64,000 nucleotides of DNA, from positions 16,310,001 to 16,374,000 of the forward strand of contig CM049405.1 of NCBI GenBank assembly GCA_026929865.2. The letters are read 5' to 3'. This document shows, piece after piece, positions 14,701 to 27,430 of the stretch (position 1 is its first letter; each line of letters begins with the position of its first letter). The stretch is from Hyperoplus lanceolatus (Eukaryota; Chordata; Actinopteri; Uranoscopiformes; Ammodytidae). The translations under genes and the position numbers were made by a program. The notes beneath the pieces are model-generated. The model was not told where the DNA came from, made no database searches, and saw nothing but the letters and a program-made list of their open reading frames with translations.

Positions 14701-17700
14701 AAAAAGTTATGACAAGACGATGACTTATCACCACTTACTAACAAATGTAGCATACAAAGTCCGCCCTCTGCGTCAGAGCAATTATGTACACTCTGTGCTA
14801 TTGAAACTGTGTTGTTGAAATACATGTTCATCTGAGCGCCTTTGTCATTGTGTCAAACTGCAATATAGACATTTCTAAATAAGCTTGAAAGCAGTGTTTG
14901 GGGAAGAAGAATAAACATAAAACGTGAGTATATTCCTTAAAAAGTAAAACAATCTGCACGGAAATGTCAGGAAAAACATAATTATTATCAACTAAGGGCC
15001 AGTTTCACAGACATGGATTAAGCCAAGTCCTGGACTAAATGGAATTTTGAATAGAGATTGTCCATTGAAAGTACAATTTAGTCCAGAACTAGGCTTAATC
15101 CATGTCTGCGAAACCGGCCCTAAATGTACTAATCAGAATAGATGTACTCACTTAAAGCGGCTACGAGTAACATTTAAATATCTTTTAAACAGCCTCATGT
15201 TTCCTCTCATAATCATAAATTACCTTTAACAGCAAACGAGACCATCAGTGCAAAGAAAGACGTTTTTAAATAGTTTTTATTACTGCTTTTGGTCTGGTCG
15301 CACACCCAGTCCGATTTTCGGTTTGCTCGTGCAGGCTCTATGGTCACATATCCATATTGGTTGCAGATTTCAGTGTGGCGCAGCAACGTGATTTGAGAAG
15401 CCTATCCCTCCAGGTGAGGGAAGGGGAGCGGGAGCCTTGTTTGAGACAGTTATTTGTCGTCATAATGACTGATAACGGGGCTGAACCATCAAAGAACAAA
15501 ATTAAAATGCAATGAAGAAAAGCTAAAAGGGAGAGTGATATAGGCTACGGCGGGGACGAGGGCGTTGCCAAGCAACGTGTATACAATTTCACGAGAGCGA
15601 AACTAGACTGCAGTGTTTACTCCTAAATGAATGAGCGGTTGGCACTAACACACAGTTTGCTTTGCTTCACCATCATCAGATAACCATTATCTGAAATAGT
15701 CATTATTTACATCAACAACACAAACACATTACCTCATCGTGATCCATACTAACTGCCGTCTCTCGTTCATTCGCTTTCTGTGAGGACACGTCTTTCAGCT
15801 CCGTGAGAGAGAGAGAGTAGTTAGGTGACACTGCTGCATCTACTCATTGCAATCAGGTTTGTGTGGCAGTGACTGGCATTAGTTGATGCAGTGTCAAAAC
15901 CACTCTCACGGAGCCGAAAAGAGTCCTCACACTTTCAACACACGGACATGCACTATATTGCGCCCTTCTCAGTTCACACTCGCACGCCTGTCACGCGCTA
16001 GTAAACAGCTTTGTGACAGCGGGCGTCGTAAAAATACTACCGCTTTTGTCCAAAGGGGACGCCTACGTGCCATCTTACTCGTAGTGGCTTTAATGGTAAA
16101 AGCTGTAATTTAGTTGGTTGTATCTGTAGTTGGTCAAAGTAGAGCTACTTTCTAATGAGTTTATTCACTGTTGGCTATTTTAATCAATAACAATGCATCA
16201 CATTTTATGAGCTTAAGACATGTTTTTGTATTCAAAATGTTAAATCGTTTAAAGCTTACATGTAGTTCAAGTCAAATAAAAGTAGAGTATGAAAAATACA
16301 ATATTTCCCTCTAAACTGCCGTGGAATAGTAGCATAAAGTGGCATCAAATAGAAATAGGTTTTGAACTAAGATACAGTGCCTGAGTCAATGTAATTAGTT
16401 ACATTTCACCACTGTTTGAAAGTGAGCCACAATGTAAGTTTCTGCATGGGAATTCAAACACCAACAGAGAAGAGGATCACCTAAGTATAGGGGTTAAGAT
16501 AGAGATAGGGCATTCCTGCACCAAATCCACCCAAACATCTCAGCTTAAAGCAAATCAGAACCAAAGTCCGAAATGGGCAACAGAATGAGGAGGGAGGATG
16601 AGAAGAAACAAGTCATGATGCAAGGTACAGAATGAAAGCAAGGCAAGAGTGTGCGGGGAGAACATACTGGAATTGGCAGGGGATGCAGAGGACCTCCTCA
16701 GTGTAGTGATGTGCATGAAAAAACTGAAAGGAGAAACAAAAACAGACAACATGCCAACAGTCAACAGAGAGATGACAGAGTGAAGGCAAACACAGCATGG
16801 CATAATGGGGGGGGGGGGGGGGGGGGGGGTGAGTGAGTGAGGTGTGCTGTGCAAAGTGAAGAGCTGGGGATGGACTGGAGACAGAATTAAGATCATGGCT
16901 GGAAGGCATGCAAATTGATGCTTAATGAACCAAAAGAGGAGCCAAAAAAGGAAAAAATTAAAAAGAGGGTTGAAGTTGGCCATTGCTCATTGACAGTGTT
17001 TGTACAAACTGATACTGAATCACAGTTCTTACAGACACTGACCAAGCTAGACATTTAAAACTTTATTCATAGAACAACAATATGCATAAAGTTAATATTG
17101 TATGACCTGGTGTATGCTGCATGGTTTGTAAATGTGAATGCACACGTGAATGACTCCTGCAGAAGCTTGGTGGAAGTAGATGTGATTGTTTTCTGGTTAA
17201 TATAACACATAACGTTGAGTGACACATAAATAATTCTGATATGGTTTTTGTGTCGATTGTATATTACTTAAGTATATTAACTTGCGTTAAAAAAAATACT
17301 CAATTCCTACCAGGATAAAACCCTGTCCGGTTTTCATTTGATGAGTGAACATAATTGAGGAAAGCCTGAGGAAGTTTTTTTTGTGAAGTTTGAGAGTGAA
17401 ACCAATTTAGGAATGTTCGAAAAAGAGTCAATCCATTTTAGCCTTGCAACGCTTTCGTTATTTCACACATCAGTGAGAATAAACTTAGGGGGGGAAAACA
17501 TGTTTTCACAGACATACCATGACAGGACGAAAAGAGAACGACACTCAGGCAAAGGTAATTATGTCTCTGCTGTGACAGCACTACGCAAAATGGCAGAGGC
17601 TGAACAGAAATTTCTTTCAACACAAAAAAAATAAAGGTGTCACTTTTTCTGTCATTACCCTAAGTCTTTTGACACACTCTCCTGATTCATGATATTGGAG

Positions 17701-20700
17701 ATGCATGATTAGTACTGCGGTAATCGCATTCACTCTTACCTTTCTCCTGATGTCTGTGAATTGGGAAAAAAGTAAGGACAGGTAGAAAGACAGCTCCAGT
17801 ATATAGTAATAATGGATGTCCACAGTCAGCGGCTGCATAAACACAAAAGACAACACAATTTAAATATATATTTGATAAAAAGGATAATGAAAAGTCATCT
17901 TGCCATCGTGACATCATGCTGCATTTAAAGACGTTTACCTGGTAGGGGTAGTTGTACCAGCACTCTTTAGTGTTCCAAAGCCAGGGAGTCTGCAGAAAAT
18001 GAAAAATAGTTACTTAAAAATCGATACTATTTAACCTTAATAAAACAAATAAAATCCATTACATTTTGAAATGTAGAAATGCCATAAAACTGTTATTAAG
18101 TGGCTGAGGCTGAGACAGCCCTGCAATACAATTCACTGTCTAGACTCCAGGGACAACTATATAAACGAGTCCAAGACCTTGTCATTCTTTCCCAGCAAAA
18201 GTTACTTGTGTTTTATAAATATAATATAATTATGTCAATTAAGTAAGTAAAATATTTACACTTAGAGGTTTAAAGACTTGCATTAAATCTAGAAAGGGCA
18301 GGCCCCCTCGATGTTAATGCACTGTTACAGTATGATGTTCAATTGAATTGTTAAATTGTCATATACAATCTAAAACATGAATGTCAATGTATTCCCTTTA
18401 TGGATTCTAAATGAAATCAAAGTGGTTTATAAAATACTGAATGAATGTTATTACATTCTTTTATATGGCATACTTTTGTCATAGAAGGCAGGTGGAGAGG
18501 GAAACCAAAGGGGCTGAGTCCTGAGTAATGGCATCAGGACGACAAGACAAACGGTAACTGTCATACATAAGAATGTGTTAGAAGCAAACAGTGACCCATC
18601 GCTGAGACTGAGTTTACATCTCCTGCACTTCTCTCCAGACCTGCTCTATTAATAAGTCCTGCGGAGGCTTCAGGCTGCAGCAGGGATTTCCAAGGAATGA
18701 ACTATTTTCACAAAGTGCTTTGTCATACAACTTAAGAAAGTATTCTTCTATACCCTGCCAACTCAACTACTGCTGGGTTGATAATATAAATGTTTATGAA
18801 TAAACAGTGGGGTCCAAACGTCTGAGAACACATTGAAATTAATATTTTCAAGTAAACCCTGAACAAATCCAAAACTTAGAGGACTTATGTAATAAAATAT
18901 AAAAGGAAGAACAATATTTAAGATTCTACGCTATTTATATATCAAATTAGGCAAGGCAAGGCGAGGCAAGTTTATTTATATAGCACAATTCAGACACAAG
19001 GCCACTCAAAGTGCTTTACAGGGGCAAGATTAGAATACATAAAACACATTATAAAACATTTAAAAGCGAATAAAAGAAGCAAAAAAAATGAAAATTAGGC
19101 AAATCTTTTGCACTGACCACCTTAGCTCCTTAGCTGTACAAATAATAACTCTCAGGAAACTATACCAACTTAGGCATAGAAATGGAAGCATTTTCAAAGT
19201 GGCAGATTTGAGAAAAACAATGTTAAATCAAAGTTAGAGATTTATGGCAGCCAGCAACATAAAGCAGGGGAGAGAGGATAAGACTGCAGTGTGTCAAACC
19301 CACAAAAATGAAAAACACATTTCTATGTTCCTGCTGGAGTTTCAAACAAAAGGACACTGCGAGTACTGGAAAACTCCAATATCCTAGATCCAGTGAACTA
19401 TACATGGTAGCGCAGTGCATGGTGATGTTAGATTATCAATTTTCTGAAACAAAATTAACTCTGGTAAACGGCAGCACTGCAGTTGGTTAATTGGTATTTT
19501 GGAAAGATTTTTTTTTTTTTTAAACTGTACATGTCAATGTGTCTTCTCTTGGTGGCTGTTTATTTATGAAACGCATAGATAAAACATCAAATTTAAAACA
19601 TTGCGAACTTAAACTCTGAAACAGTAGTTATTATGGAGGCATCTATATAGCGATAGCCACTTCATACGACAATAGCTGCTATTTTAGTGTATTTAAAATG
19701 AACAAAGTAGCTGCTAACAGGTAACTGTAATTATCCCAACTGTTACCATAGTCATAGTGAAAGCAGAACATTAGACACAATGTTAAAAACAGATTGCCTA
19801 TTTAATGGATGGCCTTATTGACTTTTATGTTTTTTTTATTTGTCAGCTGACTCCCTTCCTTGCCAGATCCATTATTAATTAACTTGTTTGTAGAAGACTT
19901 TATTACAAATTGAATCTTCTAACTTTAGTCTCCAAAACCGAAGCATCCATTTCATTTGCCAGTCTCACAAGGCACAAACTTTTCAGAAGAAAAAAAAATA
20001 AGATAGTCATGCTAGCCATGTACCTCCAAATGTGATGTAGATAATTTATTCAAGTCTAACTTAAACCAGTCCTGACTGGAGGCTTAAAACAAACTCACCT
20101 TTTTTAGGAAACGCACTCCATAGGTAAATATGTATAGATAGAATGTAAATCTCCACCTGAAAAAGAGAGAGCGAGAGAGAGAAAGAAAATAATGAATATA
20201 AAGAGTAGACTCATGCTCAACATTTAACTTGTTTGCATGTGTTTAGGCAACAGACATATCAGTACTTTTTGCAATGTTAAGCTTTTGCTTTTGGGCTTAA
20301 CCTCAAACATGTTGAGTAACAGCTAAGAGTTTTTTGTGTAATAAGCCTTGGGCTAACTATGAAGAACCTCTACCTCAAAATTGCAAGTGTGCCAGACAGT
20401 GGATGTCATGCTCCAACACTGAAGTGGTTTGAAGTCCTCTTCCCCACATTTGCAGTCTAGGATGAGTCACTGAAAATGGGACATCACTGACTTCTCATTG
20501 GTGAGGCCCAGTCCAAGCCCATCCTGCTCTGTGCTTTATATAACCTGGCACATAATTAACATCAACTTCAACTTACACTACAACTACAACCACACAATGG
20601 TAGGGAAAGTGATCATGGAGGTATGAGCTAGAACAAACTGCTTCAGCTAACACTTCAGTGATCAAAGCCCCGCTGAGCAAGGACTTGTGCATACTGTATA

Positions 20701-23700
20701 TACCCAACTCGTAACAGTCAGCCAACAGTAGACCCTACCGTCTATTAAGATATATATACTTCTGATATACAGTTTCATGGAGTAAAACAAACAGAAGGAG
20801 GAACAACAAAACAAAGCAGTGTTTTCTGCGACAAAGAAAAGAGCCACAGATGACTCCCACTGTGAGAGAAGTTTTGTGCGCTGTCACATGAGATGCGGTT
20901 TGCATACTTTAAAGATCATTCCGAGTGGTTGTTCCAGCTGACCTTAAATCAAACACAGCCACAGCCCCGAAACACAACAATGACATGACATCGAAGCTAA
21001 AAGTGAACATGGTAAAACCCATATCTGCTTCCATATCAGTCCTTTTGACAGAAATGTTTGTGCGAGATAGGCAGCTTAAACTCTTTAATGAATACAGTGG
21101 CTACACCATTAACACATGGTCCGTGGAGGCCATGATTAACTGCCTTTATGCTTGATCAGTAGTATTGTTAAACCAAACTAACTGGACAAATCTACCTGGC
21201 ACACAGTTAAGAGTGTTGCATGGCAACCAGTTCATCAAGCCCTACAGGAGTTTTTTATATATGTAAAATCACAATGAGTCACAACTGCTTCCCGTGAAAA
21301 GTTTATTTTGTCGAGGTCGGGCATAGTAGTCTTTTTTTCTTTATGATTTAACTCCCCCCAGGTACTGTGTTGATAATTATTATTGGTGGAAAATCTAGAA
21401 TTTAGCTATACGTATGCAGCACATGATGTAGCAGCAACTAGCCAGTTACACTTTAAATTCATTGGTGCTGGGTAGTAACTGTGGCTAACAGACTTATGCG
21501 TCATCATGAACTTGTCCTGTAAACAACCTCACAAAAATCTATAGGATCAGGCTTATATAATGTGTTATCACACACAGAGAACCACCATCTTGTCATAATA
21601 GCTAGCTTGATTGCACATTAAGGAATCATTCATGCTATCTGACAGATTCACTGATCACTATTACGGTCAATCAAATGTACCTGTTTGGAAGAAAAAGCAT
21701 CACCTGGGGGAGGAAAGAAACTTTTGGAGGGGAACTTTGATTTAAACAAAAAGTCAGTAATGGGGCTGGCTTTATTCTGAGAGCAGCACCTAGCTTTGTC
21801 ATTTCCCAAGGTGGGTAGTCCGGGCACCAGCTGTCTGAAACTGTTTTCTTTGGGATGCTTAAACATAACAATTAGTCATGAGGACCTTAACGTGATCAAA
21901 ATTCAGCTTTGCCCTTGGTTAGTCTTCCAGAAATTTGGTTCGATTATGATTTCAAATTGCCCAGATAAAAAAGCTTGTTAATAACTAAGTATTTTAATTT
22001 TACGCTAAAAGACTGCAACTAATTTAAGAAAAGAACGGTATTGGCTGCCCTTTCTCAAGAACACATGTAAAGGGCTAATCTCACTCTAACTATAAGGATA
22101 TTGGTATCCCAAACAGCTATTAATAGTATGTTTCTCCAGGCGGTTTAAGTCCTACATTGATTTTTGAGAATCAACTTCAGACTTTTATTTTGTATCTATT
22201 ATATGAGAGCCAAGAGAAGGAATTATACATAAAAAATATCACAGTAGTAGGGCAATAATTGTGATATAGTGTCAATGTGTAGGTATTTGACAGAACTAAG
22301 AGGTAAGGCATTATACCTAGCAAACAAAAAGGAATAGTTCCACATTTTGGGAAATATGTTCAATTGCTTCTCTCGGAGGGTTAGATGAGAAAATCAGCAT
22401 CTGTGTCTGTACGGCATATGTAAAGCTACTGCTGGAGGGTGACCTCTGAAGTTCATCGACGATTAACACCTAATAGCTATTTTTTTTTCCACCGTACTAA
22501 AAATGATTTGCAGAAACATTTAATTGTGCTGGATTATTTCTTGGCCAGGGCGCAGTGACTACCGTTGCGTAGCAACCTCAGATTGATGTCAACGATTGCA
22601 GGAAGTGACTGCGCCCTTCCAAGAAGTCTCCTGCCATGTAGTGAGATATGCAGTGTTAATTAGCTTTAGAGGTGCTGGGAGGTGAATTATGCTAGCTTTA
22701 CCAGAGCCAAGCTTGCCAATTTACCCTGTCTACAGTTTTTGTGTGAAGCTAAGCTAACAGGCTAATGGTGGTGCAATTTTCAATCTTTGCATCTAACTCT
22801 GCGCATAGAAGGGAATGAATGTATATTTAAAGGTCCATCATTCATGTACCCTGTCTCTTTTTTTTTTTTTTGTATATTTTATTTATACAAATTTTTTCAA
22901 TACAAATTTTTCAAAACAAAGAGACAATCACATACAAAAGACAGTAAACGAAAGGACAAAACCCACAGAAACCGACAGCCAGCACTCACTCAATACACAA
23001 ATCATAAATAATATGTAAAACAGGTCAGGTAAGCTTAAAAAGGGATAAAACAATATTTTAATAAAATAACCTCAGGACCCATTTTGAGGTCTTACCCTCT
23101 TGATGTGTTCTATGAAGGGGCCCCAGATATTTTTAAATTTGGAATGGGAAGACAAATTAAATCGAATTTCTTCCAGGTGTAAACAGTGAACCATATCATT
23201 CAGCCACTTTTGGAAGCAGGGAGGAGAAGTTGACTTCCATTCTCTTAAAATAACCCGCTTTGCAATGACCATACCAAACATTAGGGCTTGTTGCAAAACG
23301 TAGGGAAGAGTCAGGGAATAGTTGGAGCAGCCCAATATCACCAGGAGACAGTCAGGGGTCGTACCCTGTCTCTTTTTATTGATAATTTCTTTGTTCTCAG
23401 AGAAGAGAAAGGATGGACTAAGATTAGATGAAATCAGAGGCCATTGATGACATCAAAGCATGCTCCTTCTTTAGCCTGCACTAACTGAGGAGATCTGATG
23501 AGAGGATGCACTGTCTGGTAAAGCTACACACTAAATGAAACACTCATCTTAATTCCACATTTAGTCTCACATTGAGGCGTAACATGCAACTCATTTTTTC
23601 TTAACATAAATTACTTCTATAATACTAGATTTAAGTGCAAAATATTGGAAAGACTTAAGTTTCTGCTGTGAAAAACAGAGGTTACTGTATTGCAAAATAA

Positions 23701-25733
23701 GGTTTTTGCAGCTTTTGTGCTGTATATCTTGAAAAAAAAAAAAGAGGCGTCAACAATAGATGGTATGAAAAGAAATAAAAACTCACGTCGAGTCCTCCAG
23801 ACCAAATGTGTCTGCAACATACTCTCTGTTTGTCTAATGAAAATAATAGACAACAGGTCAGCTGTCATGCAAAGAATGCTATCTGTCTGCAACAGCTGTG
23901 CATGAGTGCCTAATTAGAGCGCAATCCCTGCTGCAAGGGGACCGAAGCCAGCCCGGCTTCATAAACTGCACCGTTAGCAACTTAAGACGGACAACCTGGC
24001 CAAGTTCTTGCAAAACCCAACAACGTCTGCAGTCCATTATTCTGTATGCAGATAACAGCTTCAGTACAGTTGCTTAATCAGCCAAGCATGTTCAAAAGGC
24101 TCCCACGTGTTCACACAGAGCAGCACAAACTTGGTCTCCTGTAGTTTAAAGTTTGCCTTTTCAGAATCCTTCTCTGAGGGATTTTAATAAGTGTCCAGCG
24201 GTCTAATGAGCCAGCAGTTTTCTCCTGAGCTAACATCAGCCTAAGGGCGGATCAGTGGATGTTAGGCTCCCTGTGTCGCTAACTGCCAGAGCGGCTCTCC
24301 TGGTGACAGACATGACTCTGCTCCGACAGTCACACTCCACACACTGGCCTTTAACATAACACTGCTAAGTAACGGCAATCTCCCTGGTGGCAAATGCTCT
24401 GCTGCAGATTAGCCACTTCTCTATTACAGGCTGAGTGGTGTTTTGTTGGTTCACACTGGATCACATTTGAATATTATCCCACAGCAGTAGCATTCATACT
24501 GCAGTCTTTATGTAGCACGTACATGTAGTCTTTTATGTAAGATACAGCGACGGTTAACCGACAATTAAATGCCATCATCATGGCTGTTAAAGGACCATAC
24601 CAGCATTCCTGCCTCTGTTAGTCCACAGAGATGAAACGATTTGTAGATGAATTGATATCGTCACGGTAAATACAAATTAATTGGCCACTTTTATGATAAT
24701 TGATTCCCCATTTCAGTAATTTTTCATGCATGAATGCCAAACACTTGCCAGTTACAACTTCTGAAATGTGAGGATTACCTGCCTTTTTTTCTTTGTTGAC
24801 ATTTTCCATTTCATATCTTTCGACTGTTGGTCAGACAAAACAAGCAACATGAAGACATAACTTTGGGTGATTTTATGAGGAAGTGTCAAATTTTTTCCTC
24901 TAATTTTCAAAATGTTGAAGACTGAATTAATAATTGATGAATGGAGGAAACAATCAGCTGATTAATCAGTTATGGAAATAATGCTGTTATGGCCATAAAC
25001 ATCACCTTTACATGGCTGCCAAGTTTACATAAGTAAAAGCACGTTGCTTCAGGTGAAGGTGTGCTTTTCAACAGCCACACAGTGTCCCCTCATTTCCATA
25101 GAATATGAAAATTAACTCGCAGAAACAGGAATCATGCCAGCTTTTACTGCTGTAACTGGTGTATCATTGAGGAGCTGTAATGCAGTGCAGCGTAACCAAC
25201 AATGAACTAAAAATACACAAAACAATTGTGCTATTCACTGTGGTGGATGACCTGCCTCTGGCAAGTTCAAAGTCTGCAAGTTCAGTTCCACAAACTTGGT
25301 GGATATTACATGCAGATAAAAATGGTGTTCAGTTGTTAAGTCTGTTATGCTGTGTCGTCAAAAGAGATTTAGCCTTACATGCTTTCACAGAATCGAGCGA
25401 GAGTGCTGGGCTTCTCCTGGTTGCGTCGTTGTCTGAACCAGCGCTGGATGGTCCGCACGTCCCAGTCGAGCTGCTTGGACAGGCCCTCCAACCGCTTCTC
25501 GTCTGGGTGCTGGGTGCAAAAGAAAAACAAGATAAACATGCCATTAGCTTCCATTGTGGCGCTAATGTAACAAGATGAAACACTGCATTACAGATAATGA
25601 AGAGCAACACTTGGACCACCTTGGTTATAGCGGTGAAAACCTTCTCCAGGATAGCGTTGTGTTGTGCTTTCTGAGGCCCGTTGGCTTGGATCTTCAGGCC
25701 CATGGCACATGGTCTAGCGATAAACCTGCAATT

Positions 25734-25773
<40 letters not shown>

Positions 25774-27136
25774 ATGATGCTAGATTGTAATTGCCACAGA
25801 GACAGTATATGTTTTAGGTGAATTGAAAAGTGAATTTATGTTTTAGGTGCTGGGACACAAGAGGTTAATAATATGCAGATCCAGAAATGTTTTGCATATG
25901 ATGAGCAACAGTTATATACGCCTGAACATGTGCGTCTGATTGTCCCCAGTTCCTCTTTTATTCTACCAGGAGAGGACATGACAATGTTTTGACCATAAAC
26001 GTTCCACAGTTCATCTTGAGGATAAGCATTTTTGCCAGAAAGGTTGACATTTCCATGTAGAATAAACACACACCAGATTTTTGATCTCTGTTGTTGTTTT
26101 GATCTTTTGACTAAAAGGCCTTTGGTATTATGAAACACATCAAAGATCACATACAATATGACTAGGTCTGATCACTTTTTGTAAAGCACTTTCATTTAAC
26201 ACTATTGGCGAGCAGTAGTGGTGGGTTCATCCACTCAAGCTAAAGTGACAAAAAAATAAACAATTTAGCCTACAATTAATACATTCATGATATATGCGCA
26301 GCATCTCATTGAGTAAACTACTATTAGTCAAACTTTAGGGCTGTTGCAGTCTTTGTTTCAGGTCATCTTCTGTTTATTATTCAACATAGGCTACTATATT
26401 TTGAGGGGTTTGGGTATGAGTGAAGGGTTCAGGGAGAAATTTAAGGCCTCACTCACTACTCCTTAAAGAGATCCCTGACCCACATTTGCATGACAAGCAC
26501 TGCTGAGAGCATAATAGATCTGTGCATTACTTTTGATGAGTTTACAATAATAGTCACAGTAAAAATGATGCAACATGCACCGAAGCACAAGTGGAATTAA
26601 CAAAACACACCCGGATTAGTAATAAGAGCCTGTTCTCAGCATGGTGCTATCCTGAAATTCAGGTTTGAAGCTGTGAAGAGGACAATCACTTGATTTTCGG
26701 CAAGTATGGCAACTTGGCTGCACTGTATGTGCGTGCACTGACAGCATCAAATGCTAGGCCTGTAGAAAGAAGGATGATCAACCGTGGTTGATTTGTGGGC
26801 TAACCTACCAGATAAGATGCCATTGTTTAGGTAACAGACACAGACAAACGTGCACAGCCCGACCGGCGTGCGCTGCATCATTCACAAACACATGAATATT
26901 TCGTCGACATAGCCTAGCAAACCGCATCGCAGCCACCTGGATCATCGCATGTGATTAGAGACCTACCTCTCGAAAACAAGCCGTATCATAAAGATGCAGA
27001 ATGCTAAAGGACACGCCAGATAGAGATCCTCGGCTTGCGGGAACGTAGCCTCATCTGTGTTTTTTAAGTCAGCCCAGGTTACATTGTGGGGGAGCCAGAA
27101 CCGCTCGTTCCAAAACCACGCAAGAATACCGGCCAT
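8788..27136 (-). CDS. cers6: cers6, ceramide synthase 6, complete
   Basis: CerS6 is an ER multipass enzyme that N-acylates sphinganine or sphingosine, mainly with C14-C16 acyl-CoA. Coding exons on the minus strand: 26967-27136, 25620-25725, 25379-25509, 20099-20156, 17939-17989, 17740-17832, 13065-13193, 12649-12755, 11066-11222, 8788-8958. They total 1173 nt (390 aa; human about 384). The N-terminus [18 protein letters not shown] is essentially the human one. Exons 2-3 encode the Hox-like domain (residues about 70-130, [15 protein letters not shown]). Exons 4-9 encode the TLC domain, with the Lag1 motif in exon 7 (HH at the start, then [13 protein letters not shown], then HDAADVLIE). Exon 9 has [16 protein letters not shown], typical of the CerS5/6 type. 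The acidic tail carries [13 protein letters not shown], a likely casein kinase 2 phosphosite cluster. The gene is divergent from stk39. Confidence 0.93.
9180..9320 (-). repeat. degenerate fragment of a common teleost A/T-rich repeat
   Basis: Resembles the abundant fish repeat with TAATCGATTA-type ends and TGTCAGAAAATA-type core. Badly decayed; family memory only. Confidence 0.3.
9615..10888 (+). mobile_element. piggyBac transposon, internally deleted non-autonomous copy
   Basis: Flanked by TTAA at 9611-9614 and 10889-10892, the piggyBac target site. Ends are inverted: CCTTCCTC at the left and GAGGAAGG at the right, followed inward by GTGTTA/TAACAC. Subterminal GGGTCG/CGACCC and GTGTTA motifs recur near 9631, 9806, 10475 and 10830. 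Inside are two pieces of transposase: an N-terminal start from ATG 10074 ([14 protein letters not shown]) and, in another frame from about 10135, a C-terminal cysteine-rich domain (KRCQVC, then [16 protein letters not shown]). The catalytic core between them is missing, so it cannot encode an active transposase. It lies in cers6 intron 9. Confidence 0.85.
11223..12648. other. cers6 intron 8 region
   Basis: Holds a truncated SINE (separate entry). No other element was recognised; short ORFs here have no recognisable similarity. Confidence 0.5.
11311..11418 (+). mobile_element. truncated tRNA-derived SINE
   Basis: Begins with a G-rich start and an A-box-like TAGTGTAGTGGTCAGAGCGC. It then jumps to a tail (CCCATTTCATCTCTGTTTCTC, CACTATCAATAAAGCATA) shared with the longer copy at 38701-38890. 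The B-box part is deleted. Confidence 0.65.
13301..14338. mobile_element. hAT-type non-autonomous DNA transposon in cers6 intron 6
   Basis: The left end CAGGGGTGTCAAAC and right end GTTTGACACACCTG are inverted repeats of the kind found in vertebrate hAT (Charlie-like) elements. The flanks are ATCTAATG (13293-13300) and ATCTAGTG (14339-14346), an 8-bp target duplication with one mismatch, as expected for hAT. There is no transposase ORF. Near the right end a self-complementary tract of GTTAACATACGTAT units occupies about 14246-14303. Confidence 0.8.
14996..15120. mobile_element. palindromic MITE, possibly PIF/Harbinger-like
   Basis: A 125-bp near-palindrome: GGGCCAGTTTCACAGACAT at the left, ATGTCTGCGAAACCGGCCC at the right, with GGATTAAGCC/GGCTTAATCC just inside. 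It is flanked by TAA on both sides (14993-14995 and 15121-15123), which suits a 3-bp target duplication. A near-identical repeat type is widespread in fishes. It lies in cers6 intron 6. Confidence 0.7.
15779..15931. repeat. inverted repeat (foldback) of about 150 bp
   Basis: TGTGAGGAC followed by CTCCGTGAGAG at the left pairs with CTCTCACGGAG followed by GTCCTCACA at the right. The inner arms GACACTGCTGCATC and GATGCAGTGTC also pair. CTTTC flanks both sides and could be a 5-bp target duplication. The family is unknown; it lies in cers6 intron 6. Confidence 0.6.
16807..16829. repeat. homopolymer G23
   Basis: 23 consecutive G residues in cers6 intron 6, followed by GTGAGTGAGTGA. Confidence 0.95.
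17990..20098. other. cers6 intron 4, with a dispersed repeat fragment
   Basis: AT-rich intron. At about 18950-19085 it holds GGCAAGTTTATTTATATAG followed by ACTCAAAGTGCTTTACA, a motif common in teleost dispersed repeats. At 18808 a CAGTGGGGTCCAAACGTCTG sequence resembles the end of a Tc1-type fish element. Neither is complete. Confidence 0.45.
18950..19085 (+). repeat. dispersed teleost repeat fragment
   Basis: Carries TTTATTTATATAGCACA and AAAGTGCTTTACA, seen in many fish interspersed repeats; a related motif occurs within 52560-52620. Class not determined. Confidence 0.4.
22326..22840. mobile_element. non-autonomous teleost foldback DNA element
   Basis: Starts with AAGGAATAGTTCCACATTTT and GGGTTAGATGAG; the far end carries CATCTAACTCTG, so the ends are roughly inverted. 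The centre is a palindrome around TTCTTGGCCAGGGCGCAGTG and AGTGACTGCGCCCTTCCAAGAA. This is a very common fish repeat type (family recalled, not searched). The copy is old and diverged, with no coding capacity. Confidence 0.6.
22863..23360 (-). mobile_element. 5'-truncated L1-type LINE, end of ORF2
   Basis: On the minus strand 23341-23072 encodes an ORF2 C-terminus: [32 protein letters not shown] and [12 protein letters not shown] match the usual end of fish L1/Tx1-like ORF2 proteins. A poly-T run at the left is the antisense poly-A tail. A perfect 17-bp duplication, GTACCCTGTCTCTTTTT, flanks it (22846-22862 and 23361-23377), marking target-primed insertion. Only about 500 bp remain. Confidence 0.85.
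24620..24975 (+). repeat. degenerate copy of a common teleost A/T-rich repeat
   Basis: Contains TTTTATGATAATTGATT, CAGACAAAACAAGCAACAT and GATTAATCAGTTATGGA, decayed versions of a ubiquitous fish repeat. It is related to the fragment near 9180-9320. Confidence 0.4.
25738..25768. repeat. (TA)n microsatellite in cers6 intron 1
   Basis: About 15 TA units, 13 bp beyond the 5' border of cers6 exon 2, inside the region where branch point and polypyrimidine tract would be expected. Confidence 0.9.
25769..26966. other. cers6 intron 1
   Basis: No repeat family or gene was recognised. CpG density rises toward exon 1 (from about 26800). Confidence 0.5.
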
Positions 27137-27430
27137 CTCCCTGCAGCAGACACTGAGACCGGGTCGAAGGAGAAATCGATGTCTCGCTGTAGCTCGGAGC
27201 TCTCTCACAGGCGATCTGAGCCTGCACACTCGGCGGATGATGAGATATCCAACCGTGCGAGATCTCCGTCCGTCCGTGGTTTCCCCTCAGCTATCCCATT
27301 GTAGGGAAGTAGAGTCAATCAGCTCCTCCTCGAGTGATTGGTGCGTTGAAATGTCAAACAAAACCCGGCTGTACCACGGCGTAATCGAGGTAAACCACCA
27401 AGTTAACACTAACACTTCATATCCGTAGGC
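26830..27430 (-). promoter_or_regulatory. CpG-rich cers6 promoter and first exon region
   Basis: CpG dinucleotides are frequent around the cers6 start codon at 27136, unlike the AT-rich surroundings. It has no clear TATA box. This is the expected position of the cers6 promoter; the transcription start cannot be read from sequence alone. Confidence 0.5.

Larger units (their letters stand above)
20157..25378. other. cers6 intron 3 (5.2 kb)
   Basis: Contains three recognised repeats listed separately (foldback repeat 22326-22840, LINE fragment 22863-23360, degenerate repeat 24620-24975). In 20160-22320 and 23380-24600 I saw nothing identifiable. Confidence 0.6.

Noticed and set aside
16555..16983. 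142-codon minus-strand proline-rich frame
   Set aside because: The polyproline comes from the G23 run; no domain or splice structure.
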